Assembly: GCA_963791625.1 (NCBI GenBank)
Contig: CAWBTA010000006.1
Location: 1,612,001-1,676,000, forward strand
Direction: 5' to 3'
Source: JANMCE01 sp963791625
Lineage (GTDB): Bacteria; Actinomycetota; Acidimicrobiia; Acidimicrobiales; Ilumatobacteraceae
Length of the DNA: 64,000 nt
The notes under the pieces were generated by a model. It was not told where the DNA came from. It did no database searches and was given only the letters and a program-made list of their open reading frames with translations. Numbering within the stretch: position 1 is the first letter of the stretch; each line of letters starts with the position of its first letter. The translations under genes and the position numbers were made by a program. This document shows positions 17,787-30,350 of the stretch, piece by piece.

Positions 17787-17818
17787 CAGCAACCCACAGA
17801 TTTCTCTGTGGGTTGCTG
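17787..17818 (-). terminator. Rho-independent terminator of the rRNA operon
   Basis: Perfect 13-bp stem CAGCAACCCACAG (17787-17799) with CTGTGGGTTGCTG (17806-17818), six-base loop, followed on the minus strand by a T-rich stretch (TCGTTTTCG). It begins 12 bases past the 5S gene. Confidence 0.88.
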
Positions 17819-17830
17819 TACTAGATAAAT

Positions 17831-17945
17831 CCCGGCGACGACCTACTCTCCCAAGGGGTCTACCCCTAAGTACCATTGGCGCTGGTGGTCTTAACTGCCG
17901 TGTTCGGAAAGGGAACGGGTGTGTCCCCACCGCTATGGCCACCGG
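17831..17945 (-). rRNA. rrf: 5S ribosomal RNA
   Basis: 115 bases with canonical 5S features on the minus strand: GGTGGCCATAGCGG at the 5' side, CCGAACACGGCAGTTAAG in the loop C/helix III region, and GGGAGAGTAGGTCGTCGCCG at the 3' end pairing with the 5' end. Last gene of the 16S-23S-5S operon, 76 bases past the 23S. Confidence 0.95.
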
Positions 17946-17994
17946 AAATCTGTTGTCAAGGGGCAGCACCCATTACGGGCGCCCCTAAGAACTT

Positions 17995-18008
17995 CAGAGC
18001 GAGCACGA
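17995..18008 (-). other. 3' arm of the 23S rRNA precursor processing stem
   Basis: CAGAGCGAGCACGA (plus strand) is the exact reverse complement of 21089-21102 in the 16S-23S spacer; neighbouring GCCCCT...AGAA segments extend the pairing imperfectly. The two arms bracket the 23S gene, the layout cut by RNase III. Confidence 0.75.
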
Positions 18009-18021
18009 ACAAATCAAATGA

Positions 18022-22858
<4,837 letters not shown>

Positions 22859-23118
22859 TAACCAGCTTTCGCTGATTGCTTTTGGTTCATCCAATCCAGA
22901 GGGATCGCTGCTTAGGCGACCCCAGACAAGACACCTCACGTGTTACCGTGAGGGTACAACTAGTGACAAGACGTTCGTACGCAGCAAGCTGCATCGAACG
23001 CCCGCACTGGCGTTCTTTTGTCCTCTCTTCTGTTTTCAAGGAGCCTTAGCTCAGAGCACGTGCCGTTGGCAGTGGTGCTCACCCGGGTCGTTCTTGCCGT
23101 TAAGGGCTTTCCGGGGCG
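22859..23118 (-). other. 16S rRNA leader with processing-stem arm
   Basis: Transcribed leader between the rRNA promoter and 16S. Bases 23020-23036 (17 nt) are exactly complementary to 21175-21191 in the spacer, forming the RNase III stem around 16S. A local hairpin CCTCAC (22934-22939) with GTGAGG (22948-22953) lies nearer the 16S gene. No gene is seen. Confidence 0.75.
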
Positions 23119-23124
23119 AGGAAG

Positions 23125-23153
23125 AATGTATACCTTCCTCAGGTTGCGTGCAA
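23125..23153 (-). promoter_or_regulatory. Putative rRNA operon promoter inside the 3' end of tyrS
   Basis: On the minus strand TTGCAC (plus 23148-23153) and TACATT (plus 23125-23130) are spaced by 17 bases. The -35 hexamer is part of the last tyrS codons and the tyrS stop (23139-23141) lies in the spacer. It is the best sigma-70-like match in the region upstream of the 16S leader. Confidence 0.55.
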
Positions 23154-24425
23154 GTGAACGCTGTCGAAAATCACGCCTACAAACGTCGTTTTGCCCTTGC
23201 GGAGCAGCAGAAAACGGTCGCTGAGCAGGGACGATGGGAAATCCAAAATACTTTCAAAAGAGACGATGTGACTATTGACTCTTATGCCGTTTTGCGTCAG
23301 AGTTCTCCTGGCTGCCCCTCGGGAGGCTTCTAGGCCGGTTTCGACCATCAAGGTGGTCATGTCCGCCAACCACGCCGGATCGCCCTTCACGGTGGGTATC
23401 TCCTGGAACACGGCTTCGAGAACGTCTCGCGGTGCCTGAGCTGGGTCTCCTCCGAAGAGCACGTCGGCCGCAGCCTCTGCAGTGGCCGCGGCCGCAGCAC
23501 CGTGTACCAGCGTCGTCATCTCGGCCGCGAGCGCCTTTTGTGCCTTACGGAGGTGTGGTGCTTCCCGATGCTCGGCCATGAGAGCCTTGATCTCGTCCAC
23601 CGGACGCAGGGACAGCATGAGCAGAAGCTTTTCGATGTCGGCATCGTCGATCGTGACCCAGAATTGGCGGAACTGGTACGGGCTGGTGCGCTTTTGATCG
23701 AGCCATACCGCGCCGCTGGCGGTCTTCCCGAACTTGGTGCCGTCGCTCTTGGTGATCAGGGGATGGGTAAGCGCGAATGCCGTCTTGCCGAGGGACTTTC
23801 TTATGAGATCGGTACCGGCGGTGATGTTGCCCCACTGATCGGAGCCACCCATTTGCATCTCCACCCCGTGCTCCTCGAACAGCACCCTGAAGTCGAACGC
23901 CTGGAGCAGCATGTAGCTGAACTCGGTGTACGACAGGCCGTTCTCACTCTCGAGGCGGCTCTTCACCGAGTCCTTCGCCATCATCTGGTTGACCGTGATG
24001 TGCTTGCCCACGTCCCGCAAGAAGTCGATGACCCCAACTGGTTTGGTCCAGTCCGCATTGTTAACGAGGACCGCTTGGGTCGGGCCGGGCGTGAAGTCGA
24101 GCAGCTTGGTGAGCTGGGCCTTGATGCACTCGACATTGTGATTCAGCGCAGCTTCATCGAGCAGGTTGCGTTCCTCGCTTCGCCCACCTGGGTCACCGAC
24201 CATGCCGGTGGCTCCGCCGGCCAAGGGGAAGGGCTTGTGGCCAGCGAGTTGGAATCGGCGCAGCAGCAACTGACCGACCAGACTCCCGGCGTGCAGGCTG
24301 TCTGCAGTTGGGTCGAAGCCGATGTAGACACTGATAGGACCCTCGCTCAAACGTTTGCGGAGTGCATCGAGGTCGGTCGTGTCATGCACGAGGCCGCGAG
24401 CGAGAAGGTCATCGATCAGATCCAT
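23139..24425 (-). CDS. tyrS: Tyrosyl-tRNA synthetase
   Basis: Charges tRNA-Tyr. 428 residues: class I Rossmann domain with YIGFDPTADSLHAGSL, tyrosine-binding GGSDQWGN, the KFGKT form of the KMSKS loop (SDGTKFGKT), and a C-terminal S4 RNA-binding domain (ILDFPSSLLSDRFLLLRKGK). The HIGH motif reads His45-Ala-Gly-Ser48, lacking the usual second His. ATG 24425 fits the family start. The last ~10 residues extend past the usual end and contain the rRNA promoter -35 box. In M. tuberculosis it follows mpg directly, whereas here two accessory loci intervene. Confidence 0.95.
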   Translation of the reverse strand: MDLIDDLLARGLVHDTTDLDALRKRLSEGPISVYIGFDPTADSLHAGSLVGQLLLRRFQLAGHKPFPLAGGATGMVGDPGGRSEERNLLDEAALNHNVECIKAQLTKLLDFTPGPTQAVLVNNADWTKPVGVIDFLRDVGKHITVNQMMAKDSVKSRLESENGLSYTEFSYMLLQAFDFRVLFEEHGVEMQMGGSDQWGNITAGTDLIRKSLGKTAFALTHPLITKSDGTKFGKTASGAVWLDQKRTSPYQFRQFWVTIDDADIEKLLLMLSLRPVDEIKALMAEHREAPHLRKAQKALAAEMTTLVHGAAAAATAEAAADVLFGGDPAQAPRDVLEAVFQEIPTVKGDPAWLADMTTLMVETGLEASRGAARRTLTQNGIRVNSHIVSFESILDFPSSLLSDRFLLLRKGKTTFVGVIFDSVHLHAT

Positions 24426-24527
24426 AGCAAATCAATGTTCGCGCAACCACTCCCCTGCCACAGATGATTAACCCTGGTGCGGACCAGCCCGTCCGACCAC
24501 GAGCCGTCAGCCGGGACGGTTGCGAAG

Positions 24528-25209
24528 TCAAGGGCGTGAGGCCAGTCACCTTCGTGAACTGACGAGTGAGCGTTCGCTCGCTGGTGCCGACCTTGGCGGC
24601 AACGTCGTTCAGCCGGAGTGTCTGGGTAAAGCCGTCATCGATGATGTCCTGCGCTCGGTGCACTGCGTCGGAGAGAGGGCCCCGGTGACGGAGCATCACA
24701 CTCAGTTGCTGATCGTTACCATTGCGTCGGCTGAACACCACCATGGCCCGAGCAACGCGAGATGCACAGCTGGCCCGTGCTCGACTGCAACAAGCCGCAA
24801 CGCCAGATCGATGCCGCTGGCAATGCCTGCGGACGTGACAACACGGTCATCCTCAACGAACAGCACGTCGCGCAGAATGGTTGCCTTCGGAAACGAGCGC
24901 GCCAACGCTTCCTGGAGTTCGTGATGGGTGGTGAAACAGCGGCCATCCAACAGACCTGCTACCCCGAGCGCAACGCCCCCGAACACACGCTTGCGACCGT
25001 GCCACCGTTCTGGTGATGGTCGAGCATTGCTTGTAGGCCACGCTTGGCAAACTCGCTTCGTGGCACTGCGCCTCGGCGAGTGCGCCATCCGGGAACGATG
25101 ATCAGATCGCCAGGAGCTACCCGGGGCCACACGGTGGAGGCCGCGAGCGGAACGCCTTGATGGCTGGCGACCGCTTTCGCATCGGCGACGTACAGCAGTT
25201 CGTAGGACC
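24528..25209 (-). pseudogene. GlxA-type (DJ-1/PfpI + AraC) regulator remnant
   Basis: Pieces of one GlxA-family regulator appear in three frames. DJ-1/PfpI part one (GDLIIVPGW, GGTVASVCSGAL) is fused to the isochorismatase-like ORF and stops near 24959. Part two (VALGVAGLLDGRCFTTHHEL, LFVEDDRVVTSAGIASGIDL) continues one frame over after a C run at 24976-24980. The AraC helix-turn-helix part (AQDIIDDGFTQTLRLNDVAA, ERTLTRQFTKVTGLTPL) is in a third frame after a shift near 24757. The N-terminal ~55 residues and the end of the AraC domain are missing, so even with the indels repaired the gene is not whole. Confidence 0.75.
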
Positions 25210-25597
25210 CGCCGAGGTCGGATCCGACCCGGGCGGTCGTCTCGCAGCATGGCTCGATGCGGATGCCGGTGATGCGGATCTCACGCACGCCATATTGGGC
25301 GAGGCGTTGGCCGAGATTGGTCGTGGTGAACGAGTTGTGGGCGGTCTTGACCAGCGTTGGCTCATCATCGAGCGGCTTCAGTTCGTCGACCACTCGTACG
25401 AACCCGTTCACCGGATCGAACAGTCCGCCGGTGTTCTCCTCAGAGTGCACTACCCACACGACCATGTCGCCCTCGCGACGCGCGGTGTCGACGAGGGCGT
25501 TCACATTGTCGAACAGATGCGGGTTCGACATGGTCTGCCACAGCGGCCGCTGTCGAAAGGATTCTTGGATATCGATAACGATGAGTGCATTCTTCAT
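25210..25597 (-). pseudogene. Isochorismatase-like cysteine hydrolase, C-terminally truncated and fused to a GlxA remnant
   Basis: From ATG 25597 about 129 residues match the cysteine hydrolase/isochorismatase fold: Asp9 (LIVIDIQESF), Lys84 (LVKTAHNSF) and Cys117/118 (GIRIEPCCETTARV), the full catalytic triad. Homology ends near 25210, where the frame runs without a stop into GlxA sequence (YELLYVADA, then VAPGDLIIVPGW) and ends at 24959. About 40 C-terminal residues of the hydrolase are absent. Such hydrolases are often neighbours of GlxA regulators, so a deletion joining the two genes explains the chimera. Confidence 0.7.
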
Positions 25598-25683
25598 ACA
25601 TCTCAACGTACGCAATCCCGCCGTCGGATTGAAGGCCCGATCCGGTCCCCCTGCGGAACGATCTGGTCACCGTCAATGATGTC

Positions 25684-28365
25684 CTACGGTAGGAGCTGCG
25701 GGACCACCTCGGCGGCAGCATCCTTCATGGTCTTCACCGTGACACCGCTGTTCTTGATGTTGTTCATCATCTGGTCGAAGACGGCCGGTGTCGTACCGTT
25801 GGCCGTTGGTGTCGTGCTGACATCGTGGAACATGAACACCAGCCACGCATTGTCGGCAACCGCCTCGGCGATCCATTGCGAAACCTGTGCCGCCGTTGTT
25901 GACGGGGCGATTGGTCTCTCCCGTATCTCGTAAAGGTTGGTGGTTGGCCGGTAGTTGAGGTTCTGCCCTGTGCTGCGGTGGTAGGTGAAATTTGATCGGA
26001 TGATGTCAAGCGTCTGTGACGTGTAGTGACCGTACGGGGCGGCGAAACTCACGATCGGAACGCCTGTCACGTTCTGCAACGTGGTCTTGCTGTTGACGAT
26101 TTCGGTTTGCTGGGCTGCCACCGAAAGTGTGGCGAGATCTGGGTGGGTAACCGTGTGGGCTCCGATCTCCATGCCCGCGTTCTTGAGCTGCACAACCTGG
26201 GCAGCCGTCGTGTGATTCGGGGTGCCCAAGTAACTGCTGACCACAAAGAACGTGGCAGGCATGGCGGTCGTCTGCAACTTCGGCAGGAAGTAGTTGATGT
26301 CGGACGAGTTGCCGTCGTCCACCGTTATAGAGATCAACGGGCGGGTGAGCGGAGCGTTTGGCTGGAGCATGAGCGAGTAGTCGTCGGTTTCGAGGAATCC
26401 CACTGCTACGACGCTGTGCCAGATCCTCAGGGCTGTTGCGTTCGCGGGCATCTTCCACGTGGTCTTGTACTGCGTCCACGTACTGGCCGAGGACAGCGGC
26501 AACGATCCCACCATGTACGTCGTCGCCCCGCCAGACAACGTGACCTCAGCAAGTACTTCGGTCTGTGTATTGGTGCGGTACCAATCGGAGAACCGGTAGT
26601 AGCTGCCGGCGGACACCGCGACCGTCGAGGTCGGGTACCACTTCGCATCGCCGTTCGTAAATGCCGTCACGTTGGTCCGAACGAATCGGCTGCCCGAATG
26701 TCCGCCGGTCGCCGGGTAGGTGAAAGAACTGGTGAGGACGCCGAAGGATGAGTTGGCCCACGATGCCGGTTGCGAACCGTTGGCCAACTCCAGCGTGCCG
26801 TTCGTCAGCAGCTCGGCGTTGTTCACGTTGATACCGACCACCGCCGACGTAACCGTCGTGGTCGCCGTTCGAACGACCGCGGCTACACCCCTGGTTCCGT
26901 TCGCCACGGTCGTCGAATTCCAGCTGATGCTGTATGGGCTGGTCGTGTCCTCGGCACCAACGTTTACTCCGTCCACCTTGAACCGCACACCGAGCACGCC
27001 GGTGCCCGTCGTGGACGCGCTCAATGTCACGACCGTCCCCGAGACCGTTGTACCGCTGGTGGGAGCGGTCACGGCAATGGTCGGGGCCGAGGTGGAAATG
27101 GTGAGGGACACGTCGTCGGTCTCGAGTGAACCGACGCTGGGAATGGCGTGATAGATCGTGAGCTTCACGGCATCGGCGGGAGTGGTGAGCGTCTTGGTTC
27201 TCGGCGTCCACACGCCGGCTGAGACCGGGACGTCCTCCAGCCAGACCACCGTGCTCACCCCGGCCGCGTTGGTGTACTCCGCCAGGATCTGGGTGAGGAT
27301 GGTGGAGCGGGTCCAGTAGCTGTAGTTGTAGCTCGTGCTCGGCGATACGACGACCGGGGCGAAGTACCACTTCGCATCGCCGCTCGTCAGTGCAGTGACG
27401 TCGGTACGGACGCTGCGTGAGCCGGTATGGCCGTTGGTAGACCAGGTGAAGGTCGACGTGTTCACGCCGAAGACGCCGGTGTTCCAGCTCGTCGGCGATG
27501 TGGTGCCCAACTCCATCGACGGGTTGGCGACGAGTTGACCGGCCGCGTTGTTGGTCACGTTGATGTTCACGGCTGTCGATGTGATCGAGGTCGCGGCGGT
27601 CCGCAGCGTGGCAGTAACCGCATGTGATCCGTCAGCCACGGCGGTGGAGTTCCAAGTCATGCCGTACGGAGCAGTGGTGTCCTCCACCCCGACATTCGCT
27701 CCATCGACCTTGAACTGCACGCCGAGGATACCGGTGCCCGTCGTTGAGGCGCCCAAGGCCACCGTGGTGCCTGACACCACTGCGCCCGACGCCGGAGCGG
27801 TCACTGTGACCGTCGGCGTCGATGCAACGGCAGAAGGCAATGACGCGTCATCGATCTCGGAGACACCGATTGTCTCCAGGGCGTGATACATGGTCACCGT
27901 TACGGTATCGGCCAAGGTCGTGAATGTCTTGGTGCGCTGCGTCCACACCCCCGGTGAAGCGGGCATCGTCGCCAGCCACACGACTGACACGTTGCTGGTG
28001 CCGTTACCGAACTCGACGAGCAGCTGCGAGTCGACGGTCGATCGACTCCAGTAGCTGTAGGTGTACGTCGTGTTCGGTGACACCGCGACAGGATTGAACC
28101 ACCACTTGGCATCGCCGTTGGTGAAGGCGGTGACGCTCGTGCGCAGACTCCGCGAACCGGTGTGACCGTTCGTCGACCACGTGAACGACGACGTGTTCAC
28201 GCCGGACGTGTTGTTGTTCCAACTCGTCGGCGTGGTCGTGCCCAATTCCGTCGAAGGGTTGGGCACCAGCTCCGCAGCACTGGCGTTGGAGCTGGAGAAG
28301 ACCGTGAGACCAAGGGCCAGAACCGAGGCCGCTATCAGCCGTACCGAAACAGGATGATGTCGCAA
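25684..28365 (-). CDS. Secreted multi-domain polysaccharide deacetylase
   Basis: 893 residues with a signal peptide (RLIAASVLALGLTVFSSSNA, cleavage near ASA-AE). Three repeats of a ~150-residue carbohydrate-binding-like jelly-roll module (ELVPNPSTELGTT..., VRT.VTAFTNGDAKWYF..., TILTQILAEY and W.P..A.....YH pattern) alternate with two Ig-like repeats (VTAPASGAVVSGTTVALGAS). The C-terminal NodB domain (~675-893) has DD at 683-684, metal His737/His741 (HTVTH), the AAPYGHY motif and His847 (MFHD). It likely removes acetyl groups from an extracellular glycan. The NodB metal aspartate motif reads TVDDG rather than TFDDG. Adjacent to mpg, it interrupts the mpg-tyrS order. Confidence 0.88.
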   Translation of the reverse strand: MRHHPVSVRLIAASVLALGLTVFSSSNASAAELVPNPSTELGTTTPTSWNNNTSGVNTSSFTWSTNGHTGSRSLRTSVTAFTNGDAKWWFNPVAVSPNTTYTYSYWSRSTVDSQLLVEFGNGTSNVSVVWLATMPASPGVWTQRTKTFTTLADTVTVTMYHALETIGVSEIDDASLPSAVASTPTVTVTAPASGAVVSGTTVALGASTTGTGILGVQFKVDGANVGVEDTTAPYGMTWNSTAVADGSHAVTATLRTAATSITSTAVNINVTNNAAGQLVANPSMELGTTSPTSWNTGVFGVNTSTFTWSTNGHTGSRSVRTDVTALTSGDAKWYFAPVVVSPSTSYNYSYWTRSTILTQILAEYTNAAGVSTVVWLEDVPVSAGVWTPRTKTLTTPADAVKLTIYHAIPSVGSLETDDVSLTISTSAPTIAVTAPTSGTTVSGTVVTLSASTTGTGVLGVRFKVDGVNVGAEDTTSPYSISWNSTTVANGTRGVAAVVRTATTTVTSAVVGINVNNAELLTNGTLELANGSQPASWANSSFGVLTSSFTYPATGGHSGSRFVRTNVTAFTNGDAKWYPTSTVAVSAGSYYRFSDWYRTNTQTEVLAEVTLSGGATTYMVGSLPLSSASTWTQYKTTWKMPANATALRIWHSVVAVGFLETDDYSLMLQPNAPLTRPLISITVDDGNSSDINYFLPKLQTTAMPATFFVVSSYLGTPNHTTAAQVVQLKNAGMEIGAHTVTHPDLATLSVAAQQTEIVNSKTTLQNVTGVPIVSFAAPYGHYTSQTLDIIRSNFTYHRSTGQNLNYRPTTNLYEIRERPIAPSTTAAQVSQWIAEAVADNAWLVFMFHDVSTTPTANGTTPAVFDQMMNNIKNSGVTVKTMKDAAAEVVPQLLP

Positions 28366-28429
28366 GATATCCGCCGATCTCCTGAACCGTCACCACCTCC
28401 CGCGGGTGAGACGTAACTTCATCGTGCGC

Positions 28430-29026
28430 TCATCGATGCGTTGTTGGAATAGGTCCTATTGACCAATCATCACCTGAGGCAACAGACCAGCGCCAGGGGG
28501 TGTCGACGGCCTTCGTAATGCCGACGCGTGGGCCGATGGCCGTACGGGTGGCGCTCGTGCCGTCGTGGAAGATACCGATCGGGCCCGTGGTGACTTCGAG
28601 ACCGTTATGGCGAAGATCAAGGTCGAGCGCCTCGCAGAGTTTGCCGGGGCCGTTCGCAAGGTCGCCATCACGACGCGCCCTTGGTCGACGCAGGCGCATC
28701 AGTTCAACGCCCTCGATCGGCTCGAGCCCTCGGAGCAAGACGGCCTGGGCGTCGCCAACCGCGCCGGTAACGATGTTGGCGCAGTGATGCATGCCATAGG
28801 TGAAGTAGATGTACAGCACACCCGCTGGGCCGAACATCACCGTGTTGCGCGGTGTCTGACCGCGGGCGGCGTGACTGGCCGCATCATCGCTTCCGCCATA
28901 GGCCTCGACCTCGGTGATACGTCCGGTGCAGGGGCCGACGACGAGGATCTTGCCCAAGAGGTCGGGCGCCACAACCGAACTGTGCCGCGCGAAAAACGCC
29001 CGCCTCAGCCGCTGAGACTTACTCAC
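28430..29026 (-). CDS. mpg: 3-methyladenine DNA glycosylase (AAG/Mpg family)
   Basis: 198 residues. Removes alkylated and deaminated purines. Motifs: ARHSSVVAPDLLGKILV at the N-terminus, catalytic Glu in RITEVEAYGG, the HAARGQTPRNTVMFGPAGV stretch, and YGMHHCANIVTG, all typical of the alkyladenine-glycosylase fold. GTG 29026 overlaps the argG stop by 8 bases, so it is translated with the arginine operon, as in M. tuberculosis where mpg lies downstream of the arg genes. A GTG at 29032 is an alternative start. Confidence 0.92.
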   Translation of the reverse strand: MSKSQRLRRAFFARHSSVVAPDLLGKILVVGPCTGRITEVEAYGGSDDAASHAARGQTPRNTVMFGPAGVLYIYFTYGMHHCANIVTGAVGDAQAVLLRGLEPIEGVELMRLRRPRARRDGDLANGPGKLCEALDLDLRHNGLEVTTGPIGIFHDGTSATRTAIGPRVGITKAVDTPWRWSVASGDDWSIGPIPTTHR

Positions 29027-30347
29027 CTCCACCGAGTTGCAGGAGGTCATCGCCGCCCTTGCCGATGGTTCCTGCGGCTCGGTACACGGCGAGTTTGTCG
29101 CGGGAGTCTTGGATGTCCAGGTTGCGCATGGTGAGCTGGCCGATGCGGTCGAGCGGACTGAAGGCACCCTCGGTCTTTTCCATCGACAACCGCTCGGGCT
29201 GGTACGTGAGGTGCGGTCCCGTGGTGTCGAGAATGGTGTAGTCATCGCCCCGACGCAGGCGCACGGTTACCTCGCCGGTGACCGCGGCGCCGACCCAACG
29301 CTGCAAGGGTTCGCGCAGCATGACCGACTGCGGATCGAACCAGCGACCCTCGTACAGCAGACGTCCGAGGCGACGCCCCATGGTGCGGTAGTTGTCGATA
29401 GTGCCCTCGTTGTGGATGCCACTGACGAGCCGTTCGTAGGCGATGAACAGCAAGGCGAGCGCCGGTCCTTCGTAGATGCCGCGGCTCTTGGCTTCGATGA
29501 TGCGGTTCTCGATCTGGTCGCTCATGCCGAGCCCGTGACGTCCACCAATGGCGTTGGCTTCTTCCACCAACGCGACTCGCGACTCGAAGGTTTTACCGTT
29601 GATGGCGACGGGCCAGCCCTCCTCGAACCGCACCGACACGACCTCGGGTTCGATCTCGACCGCGGCGTCCCAGTGACGCACGCCCATAATCGGTTGCACG
29701 ATGTCCATCGACTCACTCAAGAGCTCCAGCGTCTTGGCCTCGTGGGTGGCGCCCCAGATGTTGGCGTCGGTGGAGTAGGCCTTTTCGGCGCTGGCCCGGT
29801 ACGGCAAATTTCGAGCGATGAGGAACTCGCTCATCTCGCTGCGGCCGCCGAGTTCGTTGACGAACGCTTCATCCAACCAGGGCTTATAGATGCGCAGGTC
29901 GGGGTTGACCATGAGGCCGTAGCGGTAGAAACGCTCGATGTCATTGCCCTTGTAGGTGGAGCCATCACCCCATACATCCACGCCATCTTCCTTCATGGCC
30001 CGCACCAGCAGCGTGCCCGTGACGGCGCGCCCGAGCGGGGTGGTGTTGAAGTACGTCTTGCCGGCCGTAGTGATGTGGAACGCGCCGCACATGAGCGCAG
30101 TGAGACCTTCATCGACCAAGGCTTCCTTGCAATCGACCAGGCGGGCATGTTCGGCGCCGTACTCCACGGCACGGGTGGGGATGCCGTCGATGTCGTCTTC
30201 ATCGGGCTGACCGAGGTCGGCCGTGTAGCAGTACGGAATGGCCCCCTTTTCGCGCATCCAGGCAACCGCGGTGGCGGTGTCGAGACCGCCCGAGAATGCG
30301 ATACCGACGCGCTCGCCGACGGGGAGGGAGGTAAGGACGGAACCCAT
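29019..30347 (-). CDS. argG: Argininosuccinate synthase
   Basis: 442 residues, the long E. coli-type subfamily. Joins citrulline and aspartate using ATP. N-terminal pyrophosphatase loop IAFSGGLDTATAVAWM, citrulline/aspartate-binding AGKTYFNTTPLGRAVTG and STYKGNDIERFYRYG. Last of the arg genes; order here is argH then argG, reversed relative to M. tuberculosis. Starts three bases after the argH stop. Confidence 0.95.
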   Translation of the reverse strand: MGSVLTSLPVGERVGIAFSGGLDTATAVAWMREKGAIPYCYTADLGQPDEDDIDGIPTRAVEYGAEHARLVDCKEALVDEGLTALMCGAFHITTAGKTYFNTTPLGRAVTGTLLVRAMKEDGVDVWGDGSTYKGNDIERFYRYGLMVNPDLRIYKPWLDEAFVNELGGRSEMSEFLIARNLPYRASAEKAYSTDANIWGATHEAKTLELLSESMDIVQPIMGVRHWDAAVEIEPEVVSVRFEEGWPVAINGKTFESRVALVEEANAIGGRHGLGMSDQIENRIIEAKSRGIYEGPALALLFIAYERLVSGIHNEGTIDNYRTMGRRLGRLLYEGRWFDPQSVMLREPLQRWVGAAVTGEVTVRLRRGDDYTILDTTGPHLTYQPERLSMEKTEGAFSPLDRIGQLTMRNLDIQDSRDKLAVYRAAGTIGKGGDDLLQLGGGE

Positions 30348-30350
30348 GTG

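Noticed and set aside
25684..28365. Tandem repeats as a possible integron or repeat array
   Set aside because: They are in-frame protein-domain repeats of the deacetylase, not att sites or array units.
28430..29245. Upstream extension of mpg into argG
   Set aside because: The extra 73 residues overlap argG in another frame and lack homology; the GTG at the argG stop is the sensible start.
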